A stretch of 7,356 nt of DNA, taken from assembly GCA_014804565.1 (NCBI GenBank), contig JAAUZN010000069.1, positions 119,202 through 126,557 of the forward strand, read 5' to 3'. Positions 1-6,687 of the stretch are shown here, piece by piece. Each line of letters starts with the position of its first letter. Positions within the stretch are counted from its first letter, which is position 1. The notes below the pieces were generated by a model. That model did no database searches. It had not been told where the DNA came from and was given only the letters and a program-made list of their open reading frames with translations. This stretch comes from Lachnospiraceae bacterium. GTDB taxonomy: Bacteria > Bacillota > Clostridia > Lachnospirales > Lachnospiraceae. Both the position numbers and the translations under genes were made by a program.

Positions 1-1646
1 CCCTCCACCGTCAGCGCGTGCTGGAGATGGAAGGATTCTTTGTTATATTTCTGCAAAAGCTCCCATGCCTGTTCTCTGGAGACACTGCTCTTCTTCGCTG
101 GCTGTCCTGCCTCCTTCTTTCCTGCTTTCGCATGGTCGGAAGGCTTTTTATCTAACGACTTCATCGTGGGAAACAGCAGTACATCGCGGATCGCGGGCGA
201 ATCTGTCAATAACATCACCAGCCGGTCGATGCCATAGCCGATACCACCCGTGGGCGGCATACCGATCTCCAGCGCGTTCATGAAATCTTCATCCGTCGTG
301 TTGGCTTCCTCGTCGCCTGCTGCCAGCGCCGCTTCCTGTGCCTTAAAACGTTCCCGCTGATCGATGGGATCATTTAACTCAGAATAGGCGTTGCACATCT
401 CTCTGGCTGTGATAAACAGCTCGAACCGCTCCACATACTCCGGCTTGTCCGGCTTTCTCTTCGTAAGGGGAGAAATCTCCACGGGATGATCCATCACAAA
501 GGTAGGCTGCACCAGATGCTCCTCCACAAATTCCTCGAAAAAGAGATTGATGATATCGCCTTTCGTGTGACGCTCTTCATAGTGCACACCCTTTTCATCC
601 GCCAGCTTCTTCGCCGCTTCGGTGTCAGCCACCTCATCAAAATCAATACCTGTGTATTTCTTAACAGCCTCCACCATGGTAATCCGCTCAAAAGGCTTGC
701 CAAGATCAATCTCCACGCCCTGATAGGGGATCAGCGTCGTGCCACAGACCTCCTTCGCCACATGGCGGAACATATTCTCGGTCAGATCCATCATGCCATT
801 GTAATCGGTGTAAGCCTGATACAGCTCCATCAACGTAAACTCCGGATTATGTCTGGCATCCAGTCCCTCGTTGCGGAACACTCTGCCGATCTCATAGACC
901 CGCTCCATACCGCCTACGATCAGTCTTTTTAAGTATAATTCCAAAGAGATGCGAAGCTTCACATCCTCATCCAACGCATTGTAATGGGTCTCGAAGGGTC
1001 TGGCCGCCGCACCGCCCGCATTGGACACTAACATCGGCGTTTCCACCTCCAGAAAGCCCTGCCCGTCCAGATACCTTCTGATGGAACTGATGATCTGGGA
1101 ACGCATCACGAAGGTCTTTTTAACCTCCTCGTTCATGATCAGATCCGTGTATCTCTGTCGGTAACGAATATCCGTATTTACCAGACCATGATATTTCTCC
1201 GGCAGGATCTGGAGACTTTTTGACAGAAGTGTCACTTTCCCTGCATGGACTGAAATCTCGCCTGTTTTGGTCTTAAAGACCTCACCTTCCACACCTACGA
1301 TGTCACCCACGTCATATTTCTTAAAATCGGCATAAGGCTCCTCGCCGATGCTGTCTCTCGCCACATAGACCTGTATGTCGCCCCGGAGATCCTGCACGTT
1401 ACAAAAAGATGCCTTACCCATAACGCGCTTACTCATCACACGGCCCGCGATAGACACCTGTTTACCCTCCAGCGTCTCAAAGCCGTCTTTGATCTCCTGA
1501 CTGTGGTGGGTCACCTCATATTTCGTGATCTGAAAAGGATCCTTCCCCGCCTCCTGCAGGGCTGCCAGTTTCTGCCTTCTGACCTTTAAAAGCTGGTTGA
1601 TATCCTGCTCCTGTTGTGCATTCTGCTGTCTTTGCTCTTCTGCCAT
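1..1646 (-). CDS. lysS: Lysyl-tRNA synthetase, class II, with C-terminal extension (3' end cut by window edge)
   Basis: Charges tRNA-Lys with lysine in the cytoplasm. The visible 548 codons hold an N-terminal OB-fold anticodon-binding region (about residues 55-150, with [15 protein letters not shown]) and all three class II motifs: motif 1 around [10 protein letters not shown] with Pro204, motif 2 GRVFRNEG with Arg258, and motif 3 [12 protein letters not shown] with Arg475. The core ends at LLFPTMK near residue 496, close to the usual length of about 500 residues. The frame does not stop there. A Lys/Ala-rich linker (497-522) runs into [13 protein letters not shown] and LQHALTVE, which look like the first helix and first histidine (His543) of an HD-domain hydrolase. 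The start is supported by GGAGAAAGG about 8 bases upstream. It begins 39 bases after greA and is probably co-transcribed with it. The synthetase identity is near certain; the HD reading is inference because the rest lies outside the window. Confidence 0.97.
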   Translation of the reverse strand, partial: MAEEQRQQNAQQEQDINQLLKVRRQKLAALQEAGKDPFQITKYEVTHHSQEIKDGFETLEGKQVSIAGRVMSKRVMGKASFCNVQDLRGDIQVYVARDSIGEEPYADFKKYDVGDIVGVEGEVFKTKTGEISVHAGKVTLLSKSLQILPEKYHGLVNTDIRYRQRYTDLIMNEEVKKTFVMRSQIISSIRRYLDGQGFLEVETPMLVSNAGGAAARPFETHYNALDEDVKLRISLELYLKRLIVGGMERVYEIGRVFRNEGLDARHNPEFTLMELYQAYTDYNGMMDLTENMFRHVAKEVCGTTLIPYQGVEIDLGKPFERITMVEAVKKYTGIDFDEVADTEAAKKLADEKGVHYEERHTKGDIINLFFEEFVEEHLVQPTFVMDHPVEISPLTKRKPDKPEYVERFELFITAREMCNAYSELNDPIDQRERFKAQEAALAAGDEEANTTDEDFMNALEIGMPPTGGIGYGIDRLVMLLTDSPAIRDVLLFPTMKSLDKKPSDHAKAGKKEAGQPAKKSSVSREQAWELLQKYNKESFHLQHALTVE

Positions 1647-1685
1647 CCTGTTATCCTTTCTCCTATAACCGGGCGCCGCTCACAC

Positions 1686-2171
1686 TTAATTCGATCTCTG
1701 AATCTCCAGCACCTTATACTGAATGATACCTGCCTGTGTCTCCACTTCCACAGTATCACCTACCTTGCTGCCGATCAACGCCTTGCCCACGGGGGACTCA
1801 TTGGAGATCTTTCCCTTTAAGCTGTTCGCCTCGGTAGAACCCACGATCTTGTACTCCAGTTCTTCCTTCATCTCCACATCCAATATTCTCACCTGACAGC
1901 CGATATTGATCTTGTCAAGATCTACCTCATCCTCCACCACGACCTCGGCATTTTTGAGAATCTTTTCCAGTTCCTCGATCCTCGCCTCAATGTCACGCTG
2001 CTCGTCCTTGGCCGCATCATACTCCGCGTTCTCGGAGAGGTCACCCTGTTCTCTGGCTTCCTTGATCTTCTGCGCCACTTCCTGACGCTTTACGACCTTC
2101 AGTTCGTGCAGCTCCTGCTCATATTTCTGTAATCCTTCATACGTTAAAATATTTTTCTTCTCGTGTTGCAT
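1686..2171 (-). CDS. greA: Transcription elongation factor GreA
   Basis: Binds the secondary channel of RNA polymerase and stimulates cleavage of backtracked transcripts. The 161 residues match the usual GreA length. The N-terminal antiparallel coiled coil spans about residues 10-75, with the family signature [18 protein letters not shown] at its tip. Asp44 and Glu47 correspond to the acidic pair that helps hold the catalytic magnesium. The C-terminal FKBP-like domain (about 85-158) contains the conserved [14 protein letters not shown] stretch. A purine-rich Shine-Dalgarno (GGGAG, 7 bases before ATG) supports the start. It lies 62 bases after the preceding unknown gene and 39 bases before lysS. 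A strong promoter upstream suggests greA-lysS can be expressed separately from the genes before it. Confidence 0.97.
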   Translation of the reverse strand: MQHEKKNILTYEGLQKYEQELHELKVVKRQEVAQKIKEAREQGDLSENAEYDAAKDEQRDIEARIEELEKILKNAEVVVEDEVDLDKINIGCQVRILDVEMKEELEYKIVGSTEANSLKGKISNESPVGKALIGSKVGDTVEVETQAGIIQYKVLEIQRSN

Positions 2172-2192
2172 CGTAACTCTCCCTTTCCCTCT

Positions 2193-2203
2193 ATTGTCAC
2201 AAT
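2193..2203. repeat. Short perfect palindrome in the greA leader
   Basis: ATTGTCACAAT is a five-base inverted repeat around one central base. It lies between the predicted transcription start and the greA ribosome binding site. It could be a small operator half-pair or chance; I cannot assign it to a known regulator. Confidence 0.3.
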
Positions 2204-2233
2204 TCTAATTTATGCCTTATTCATCCCAGCTTT

Positions 2234-3070
2234 TCACATTTTTCTATCATAACCACTTTTTACGGCAGTGTCAAGGTATTTGAGCGGTGAAACATAAAGA
2301 ATCTCACCGCCTTTACGTCCACAGGCAAGTGCCTTTGTCCGGTCAGAGCACAGATCCATATAAACGATCCGCTCCCCGTGCCGCATTCGCGGGTGCCTGG
2401 TCGAAGGGCAATAATCTAATATAACACCGCCGCATTTTTCCGTGCCGCACCGACATCCCTCCTCCCCATCCCTATAGGGTATCATTCTCGGCGCCAGCCC
2501 ATACTCGTAACCATAGGCATCCAGACAGTCCGCCGTCTCCTCCCAGATATCTACGCCCTCCACCTCCTCATAAAAGAAAGAAAGCCGGTTGATCCTGGAA
2601 AGATAGGGCCAGAGGAGCCTTGCTGTCATTTCCATCTGCCACGCCGTCTCCTCCGATTCATCCAGCAGCACCACTGCCTCCCCCTGTTCATAGAGGCAAA
2701 CAGCTGCATATCGCGCAAGCAGAACGCTCACCAGATGTTCCACAGTCTCTCTGCGTGGCTCCCATCGCTCTCTGTATTTTTCTGACATATGTGTCATAAT
2801 CTCAGGATGTAAAAAAGCATCCGCCATCCCCGGTGCCTTCTGCAGCACCTCATCCATCGCTTCCGATAAAACCTCCGGTGTCCACGGCTTCTTCTGATAA
2901 TAGAAGGACGGAATCGGACATTCCGCCAACAGGAAAGCCTCCTCAGAGCTCTCTCCGGTCAAAGTCCTCCCCTGTAATGCCGCCTTCTGCCACCAGTGTC
3001 TCTTCAAGGCGTCGTTTTTATACATTCCTTCCGGTGCCGGATGAAAATAAAGAATGCTCTGTGCATCCAT
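2234..3070 (-). CDS. Uncharacterised protein between dusB and greA
   Basis: I do not recognise a named family. The predicted product is 278 residues, acidic and aromatic-rich, with no signal peptide or obvious membrane segment, so it is probably cytoplasmic. The N-terminal half is helical in character. The C-terminal half alternates hydrophobic strands and helices (LSRINRLSFFYEE, then a helix, YGLAPRMIPY, GGVILDY, RIVYMDL), suggesting an alpha/beta fold. Six cysteines cluster late: Cys206-x-Cys208-x4-Cys213, then Cys221, Cys241 and Cys250. The ATG at 3068-3070 is preferred because GGAG lies nine bases upstream. An in-frame ATG at 3083-3085 would add five residues, but its AAGG directly abuts the codon. 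It starts 53 bases after dusB, so it is probably in the same transcript. A small hairpin (TGTCTC/GAGACA, 3089-3107) lies just before it. Confidence 0.75.
   Translation of the reverse strand: MDAQSILYFHPAPEGMYKNDALKRHWWQKAALQGRTLTGESSEEAFLLAECPIPSFYYQKKPWTPEVLSEAMDEVLQKAPGMADAFLHPEIMTHMSEKYRERWEPRRETVEHLVSVLLARYAAVCLYEQGEAVVLLDESEETAWQMEMTARLLWPYLSRINRLSFFYEEVEGVDIWEETADCLDAYGYEYGLAPRMIPYRDGEEGCRCGTEKCGGVILDYCPSTRHPRMRHGERIVYMDLCSDRTKALACGRKGGEILYVSPLKYLDTAVKSGYDRKM
2246..2274 (-). promoter_or_regulatory. Sigma-A type promoter for greA-lysS
   Basis: Reading the minus strand, TTGACA (2269-2274) is a perfect -35 box. It is followed by a 17-base spacer and TATGAT (2246-2251), which matches the -10 consensus at five of six positions. 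Transcription would start near 2238-2240, giving a leader of roughly 68 bases before the greA start. The promoter lies inside the last dozen or so codons of the upstream unknown gene, so greA-lysS probably receives its own transcript plus any readthrough. This rests on sequence match only. Confidence 0.8.
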
Positions 3071-3079
3071 GCCGCCGTG

Positions 3080-3083
3080 CTCC
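3080..3083 (-). promoter_or_regulatory. Ribosome binding site choosing the start of the unknown gene
   Basis: GGAG on the minus strand lies nine bases before the ATG at 3068-3070. It overlaps the alternative upstream ATG (3083-3085), which itself lacks a usefully spaced site. This favours the shorter protein, though the evidence is modest. Confidence 0.5.
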
Positions 3084-3123
3084 ATCCTTGTCTCTTATTC
3101 TGAGACAGTATATGCCGACCTTC

Positions 3124-4095
3124 TCACAGGGATTCCACCAACCTTTCGATCTCCTCAAAGCGCTCTGCCTGATTGATGCTCTGCCTGAGTCTGGCAGAGC
3201 CGGGCATGCCTGCCGTGTACCAGGAGAAATGCTTGCGCATCTCGCGCACACCTGTGTACTCTCCTTTAACCTCCAGCTGAAGGCGCGCATGGCGCAGGAT
3301 CATTTCCTTTTTTTCCTCCGGGGAAGGCTCCTGCAGCACAGTACCGTCCTCCAGCCAGGCGGCGATCTGTCGAAACAGCCATGGATTGCCCCTGGCGGCG
3401 CGGCCGATCATCACACCGTCACAGCCTGTCTCCTGGAGCAGTCTGCGGGCGCTCTCACCGTCTGTTACGTCGCCGTTTCCGATCACAGGAACGGACACAG
3501 CTTCCTTGACTCTGGCGATGATCTCCCAGTCTGCCTCCCCGCTGTAATACTGCTCTCTGGTCCTGCCGTGCACCGCCACGGCGGCAGCTCCCGCCTCCTC
3601 TGCAATCTTCGCCATCTCCACCGCGTTGACATGGGCCTCGTCGAAGCCCTTTCGTATCTTTACTGTGACAGGCTTTTCGATAGCCTTCACCGTGGCGGCG
3701 ATGATCTCTCCTGCCAGCTTCGGATTCCGCATCAGGGCGGAGCCCTCTCCGTTATTTACCACCTTGGGAACGGGACAACCCATATTGAGATCCAGTATGG
3801 CAAAGGGACGCTCCTCGATGCGCTTCGCCATCTCGCTGACGATCTTCGGATCTGAGCCAAACAGCTGCAGGGAGACCGGTCCCTCCTTCGGATGGATCTC
3901 CAGCAGGCTTTCCGTATTTTTATTTCCATACCAGATAGCCTTGGCACTGACCATTTCCATCCCTGCAAGACCCGCTCCCTGTTCGCTGCACAGCAAACGA
4001 AATGGCAGGTCAGTCACGCCTGCCATGGGAGCCAGTATCAAATTATTCTGCAAGGTGACCTTGCCGATCGTAAGGGGCTTAAGCAGATGACTCAT
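3124..4095 (-). CDS. dusB: tRNA-dihydrouridine synthase DusB
   Basis: FMN-dependent, NAD(P)H-using enzyme that reduces specific uridines in tRNA to dihydrouridine. The 323 residues match the family length. An N-terminal TIM barrel begins with LAPMAGVTDLPFR (21-33). The catalytic acid is Cys107 in NMGCPVPK. HGRTREQ (176-182) contributes substrate and flavin contacts, and GNGDV (206-210) and GRAARGNPW (231-239) form the FMN phosphate-binding region. The C-terminal part from about residue 245 is the helical tRNA-binding domain. Its ATG overlaps the TGA of the preceding small gene (ATGA at 4092-4095), implying translational coupling, and AGGA lies six bases upstream. The DusB subgroup is favoured by overall similarity and by the neighbourhood, since dusB often lies near greA and lysS in Firmicutes. 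Confidence 0.96.
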   Translation of the reverse strand: MSHLLKPLTIGKVTLQNNLILAPMAGVTDLPFRLLCSEQGAGLAGMEMVSAKAIWYGNKNTESLLEIHPKEGPVSLQLFGSDPKIVSEMAKRIEERPFAILDLNMGCPVPKVVNNGEGSALMRNPKLAGEIIAATVKAIEKPVTVKIRKGFDEAHVNAVEMAKIAEEAGAAAVAVHGRTREQYYSGEADWEIIARVKEAVSVPVIGNGDVTDGESARRLLQETGCDGVMIGRAARGNPWLFRQIAAWLEDGTVLQEPSPEEKKEMILRHARLQLEVKGEYTGVREMRKHFSWYTAGMPGSARLRQSINQAERFEEIERLVESL

Positions 4096-4433
4096 AGAAT
4101 TTCCTGAATATCCTCCTGTAAAATAAACACACGGTAATACAGCTGCAACGATTCCAGCATTTCCTGCCGGTTCCTGCGGATCTCCCCCACCAGAAGGCCG
4201 CTGCTGATCTCATCGTAGAGCAGATCGTCTTCCTCAGCATCGGTCTCCAAGGAGATACTGCCGTCCTCCTCAAACACGATAGTGAAAACGCCTCCTACCT
4301 CCTCCGTGAACAGCACGCAGATCACATGCAATTCATCCTTGATCGATTGGGGTATCTTATCAAAGCGCTCATTAAAATAATATTTCTGCTCATAGGCGTT
4401 GGCGCCGCAGAGCACGATCCTCTTGTCGTCCAT
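4092..4433 (-). CDS. Small acidic conserved protein, probably DUF6145-like
   Basis: The predicted 113-residue protein starts MDDKRIVLCGANAYEQKYYF. It then alternates strand-like and acidic stretches (VICVLFTEEVGGVFTIVF, then an acidic stretch around DAEEDDLLYDEI) before a C-terminal helix ending in LQLYYRVFIL. No signal peptide, membrane segment or catalytic motif is visible. From memory it resembles a short Lachnospiraceae family annotated as DUF6145; that label is recollection, not a search result. The start is set by a perfect AGGAGG six bases upstream. The frame stays open back to an ATG at 4512-4514, but that would overlap the end of birA by 65 bases. It begins 16 bases after birA and overlaps dusB by four, so it belongs to the same operon. 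Function unknown. Confidence 0.85.
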   Translation of the reverse strand: MDDKRIVLCGANAYEQKYYFNERFDKIPQSIKDELHVICVLFTEEVGGVFTIVFEEDGSISLETDAEEDDLLYDEISSGLLVGEIRRNRQEMLESLQLYYRVFILQEDIQEIL

Positions 4434-4439
4434 GCCTTT

Positions 4440-4445
4440 CCTCCT
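4440..4445 (-). promoter_or_regulatory. Strong Shine-Dalgarno fixing the start of the 113-residue protein
   Basis: The minus strand reads AGGAGG, then six bases, then ATG at 4431-4433. This decides against the longer in-frame start inside birA. It lies in the 16-base gap after the birA stop codon. Confidence 0.8.
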
Positions 4446-4449
4446 GCCG

Positions 4450-5457
4450 TCATGTATAGCCGTACAGTCCCCTGACCGATACCTCGCCCGCATAGACCAG
4501 CACGGTCTCTCCATCTTCTTTCTCCACGATGAGTTCTCCCATCCCGTTGATCCCCCGGGAGATCCCGGTGTATTCGCCCGCCGGATCCAGAACGCGCACC
4601 CGATTATCCTTGCCTAACAGCAGCGCCTCATAACGCTCCTGCAGACCAGACAGATCCAGCGTTTTCTCAAAGAGATCATAATCCTCCTCAAAATGACGCA
4701 AGATTCTGGCCAGCAATGCCGCGCGATCAATCTGCCGTCCATTCTCCATTTTTAAAGAAGTTGCCCTTCCTCGCAGCTCGGGTGTGAAATCCTCCTCACT
4801 GTCCTGATTTACATTCACCCCGACGCCTGCCACCAGAAACTGAATCTCATTCATCTCCGGCGTCATACTCATCTCTGTCAGAATGCCGCAGATCTTCTTC
4901 CCGTTCACCACCACATCGTTAGGCCATTTGATCCCGGTGGAAAGCCCTGTTTCCTCCCGAACGGCTTCCGCCACGGCAAGAGCCACTACCAGCGTGATCA
5001 TGGACGCCTTGTCCGGCTCAAATTCGGGTCTCACAACAATGGTAAAATAGATCGACTTTCCCGCCGGGGACTCCCAGGATCTGCCTCTTCTCCCTCTGCC
5101 CGCCGTCTGTCTGTCCGCCACCACGATGGTTCCGTGGGGAGCGCCCTCCTCCGCAAACCGCTTGGCATCCGGATTCGTGGAACCGGTAGACTCGAAAAAG
5201 TGCAGCGTCCGTCCCGCCCACTTTGTCTGCAGTCTGCTTATGATCTCACTCTCAGAGTAGGCATCCGCCGGGCTCTCCACCAGCCGATACCCCTTGCGGG
5301 ACACCGACTCGATCGTATAGCCCTCCTCCTTCAGCTGATTGATCACCTTCCAGACCGCCGTGCGGGAAACACCGAAACGCTCACAGAGCTGCTGCCCCGA
5401 CACATAGTCCTCACTGTTCCTTAACCATGTTAAAATATCTGATTTGTCTGTTCTCAT
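4450..5457 (-). CDS. birA: Bifunctional biotin-[acetyl-CoA-carboxylase] ligase / biotin repressor
   Basis: Activates biotin to biotinyl-AMP and attaches it to the carrier lysine of biotin-dependent carboxylases. With its DNA-binding domain it probably also represses biotin genes. The 335 residues are close to the bifunctional family length. A winged helix-turn-helix fills residues 1-60 (SGQQLCERFGVSRTAVWKVI, then wing residues SVSRKGYRL). The catalytic domain has STGSTNPDAK (90-99), the biotinyl-AMP loop GRGRRGRSW (120-128), KWPND (177-181) with the expected lysine, and GVGVNVN (211-217). The C-terminal SH3-like domain runs from about residue 285. Only a weak Shine-Dalgarno (AGG, GGCGGG) precedes the ATG. 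It is the first gene after a 103-base gap with hairpins, and the likely head of the birA-small gene-dusB cluster. No biotin operator is visible here. Confidence 0.96.
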   Translation of the reverse strand: MRTDKSDILTWLRNSEDYVSGQQLCERFGVSRTAVWKVINQLKEEGYTIESVSRKGYRLVESPADAYSESEIISRLQTKWAGRTLHFFESTGSTNPDAKRFAEEGAPHGTIVVADRQTAGRGRRGRSWESPAGKSIYFTIVVRPEFEPDKASMITLVVALAVAEAVREETGLSTGIKWPNDVVVNGKKICGILTEMSMTPEMNEIQFLVAGVGVNVNQDSEEDFTPELRGRATSLKMENGRQIDRAALLARILRHFEEDYDLFEKTLDLSGLQERYEALLLGKDNRVRVLDPAGEYTGISRGINGMGELIVEKEDGETVLVYAGEVSVRGLYGYT

Positions 5458-5485
5458 TACCCGCCAACCTATATAAATCCATACG

Positions 5486-5511
5486 GAGAATGCCGCTTTT
5501 CAGGCATTCTC
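5486..5511. repeat. Perfect 9-bp hairpin between argF and birA
   Basis: GAGAATGCC (5486-5494) and GGCATTCTC (5503-5511) are perfect inverted arms around an eight-base loop. Neither strand has a run of T after the stem, so it is not a textbook intrinsic terminator. It may be a weak terminator, an mRNA-stabilising stem or part of a dispersed intergenic element. Confidence 0.6.
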
Positions 5512-5524
5512 TTGCGCGAAACTT

Positions 5525-5571
5525 AGATGTTCTTTGCGAAACAGCCCTTGCTGTGAGCAATTAGAACATCT
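5525..5571 (-). terminator. Nested hairpin beginning in the argF stop region, possible terminator
   Basis: The outer arms AGATGTTCT and AGAACATCT (5525-5533 and 5563-5571) are perfect. On the minus strand they continue inward, after a two-base AA bulge, as TTGC/GCAA and then as ACAGC/GCTGT around a four-base AAGG loop. That gives 18 base pairs in all. The stem starts within the last argF codons and includes the TAA. It is followed by AAGTTT rather than a strong T run, so termination is plausible but transcript-end protection is an alternative. Confidence 0.45.
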
Positions 5572-6565
5572 TTTCACGCCAGCCCAGTGTCACCGCCATG
5601 ACCGCCTTGATGGTGTGCATACGGTTCTCGGCCTCATCAAAGACAATAGACTGAGGCGACTCAAACACCTCATCCGTCACCTCCAGCTCCGCCATTCCAT
5701 ACTTTTCACCGATCTCTTTACCGATACCGGTCTGATGATCATGGAAAGCAGGCAGGCAGTGCATAAATACCGCCTCTTTGCCGGCCAGTGCCATCACCCT
5801 AGCATTGACCTGATAGGGCGTCAGATCACGCAGCCTCTCCTCCCAGATCTGTTCCGGTTCTCCCATGGAAACCCACACATCGGTGTAGATCACATCCGCG
5901 CCGCCCGCGCCTTCCTCCACATCCTCGGTCAGACGTACAGAGCCGCCGGTCTGAGCCGCGATCTCCTCGCAGGTCTTTACCAGAGACGCCTCCGGAAAAT
6001 ACTTTTTGTTGGTGCATGCCGTAAAATCCATCCCCATCTTGGCACACGCCACCATCAGGGAATTACCCATATTGTAACGGGCGTCACCCATATAGGTGAG
6101 CTTAATGCCCTTAAGCTTCCCGAAATGTTCCCGTATCGTCAGAAGATCCGCCAGCATCTGGGTAGGATGAAACTCATTGGTGAGACCGTTCCAGACTGGC
6201 ACCCCTGCGTACTTGTCCAGCTCCTCCACGATCTCCTGTCCGTAACCCCGGTACTCGATGCCCTCAAACATACGCCCCAACACCCGTGCCGTGTCCGCGA
6301 TACTCTCCTTCCTCCCGATCTGGGAAGCGACAGGATCCAGATATGTAGTTCCCATTCCCAGATCGTGGGCCGCCACCTCAAAGGCACAGCGCGTTCTGGT
6401 GCTGGTCTTTTCAAAGATCAGCGCTACATTTTTTCCCCGCAGGGTATCCACCGGGATCCCTCTCTTTTTCTTATCCTTCAGATCTGCTGCCACATCGATC
6501 ATGTAAAGAATCTCCTCCGGCGTAAAATCCAGAAGCTTTAAAAAACTGCGTCCTTTCAGATCCAT
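5561..6565 (-). CDS. argF: Ornithine carbamoyltransferase (ArgF/ArcB long type)
   Basis: Transfers the carbamoyl group from carbamoyl phosphate to ornithine, giving citrulline, in arginine synthesis; the same reaction runs backwards in the arginine deiminase route. The 334 residues include the carbamoyl-phosphate loop STRTR (55-59), HPTQ (133-136), the ornithine-binding SMGE (233-236) and the catalytic HCLPAFHD (269-276). The sequence closely follows the enterobacterial ArgF/ArcB pattern (TRVLGRM-like segment, [36 protein letters not shown]). The start at 6565 is chosen because AGGAGG lies seven bases before it; an in-frame ATG at 6584-6586 lacks such a site. No other arginine genes are nearby, so sequence alone does not separate the biosynthetic ArgF from the catabolic ArcB role. 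The gene is flanked by hairpins and may be monocistronic. Confidence 0.95.
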   Translation of the reverse strand: MDLKGRSFLKLLDFTPEEILYMIDVAADLKDKKKRGIPVDTLRGKNVALIFEKTSTRTRCAFEVAAHDLGMGTTYLDPVASQIGRKESIADTARVLGRMFEGIEYRGYGQEIVEELDKYAGVPVWNGLTNEFHPTQMLADLLTIREHFGKLKGIKLTYMGDARYNMGNSLMVACAKMGMDFTACTNKKYFPEASLVKTCEEIAAQTGGSVRLTEDVEEGAGGADVIYTDVWVSMGEPEQIWEERLRDLTPYQVNARVMALAGKEAVFMHCLPAFHDHQTGIGKEIGEKYGMAELEVTDEVFESPQSIVFDEAENRMHTIKAVMAVTLGWREKMF

Positions 6566-6572
6566 AGTCCTG

Positions 6573-6578
6573 CCTCCT
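6573..6578 (-). promoter_or_regulatory. Strong Shine-Dalgarno fixing the argF start
   Basis: AGGAGG on the minus strand with a seven-base spacer before the ATG at 6563-6565. It selects a start seven codons downstream of the longest open frame. Confidence 0.8.
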
Positions 6579-6610
6579 CTTTCCATGTTTTTCCATTACC
6601 GCAAAGTATC

Positions 6611-6638
6611 AAACAGGACGGTCCACAGAACCGCCCTG
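6611..6638 (-). terminator. Hairpin after the SPFH gene, probable weak intrinsic terminator
   Basis: Reading the minus strand, CAGGGCGGT and ACCGTCCTG (arms at 6630-6638 and 6614-6622) pair over nine positions with one G-U wobble around a seven-base loop, followed by TTTGATAC. The T run is short, so readthrough into argF is possible. It sits about 50 bases after the SPFH stop codon and about 50 bases before the argF start. No convincing promoter or complete arginine operator is visible in the rest of this gap. Confidence 0.55.
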
Positions 6639-6687
6639 CCCTTTATTCACTTATGATCTTTTTCTCCGAATACCGATGCAGATTATC

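Noticed and set aside
1647..1685. T-box or other riboswitch before lysS
   Set aside because: Only 39 bases separate greA and lysS, too short for a T-box, and no antiterminator motif is present.
3089..3107. Similarity of TGTCTCTTAT to the Tn5/Nextera mosaic end
   Set aside because: The match covers only about ten bases and then diverges. The surrounding genes are intact and syntenic, with no target duplication or transposase.
2833..3855. A 340-codon plus-strand open frame
   Set aside because: It is antisense to dusB and the unknown gene, whose minus-strand frames show family motifs or plausible composition. The plus-strand translation has no recognisable motif, and it crosses a gene boundary.
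4434..4514. Longer start for the 113-residue protein (ATG at 4512-4514)
   Set aside because: It would overlap the end of birA by 65 bases and ignores the perfect AGGAGG before the ATG at 4431-4433.
5458..5485. Biotin operator or clear promoter before birA
   Set aside because: No TTGTAAACC-like inverted repeat is present. The AT-rich TTATAT stretch lacks a convincing -35 box.
5534..6541. A 335-codon plus-strand open frame
   Set aside because: It is the antisense shadow of argF, which carries all the OTC motifs. The plus-strand product is His/Leu/Arg-rich with no domain.
6641..6660. Possible ArgR box (GTGAATAAA on the minus strand) before argF
   Set aside because: Only a half-site is visible with no matching partner at the right spacing. 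It lies just upstream of the terminator-like hairpin rather than next to a promoter.
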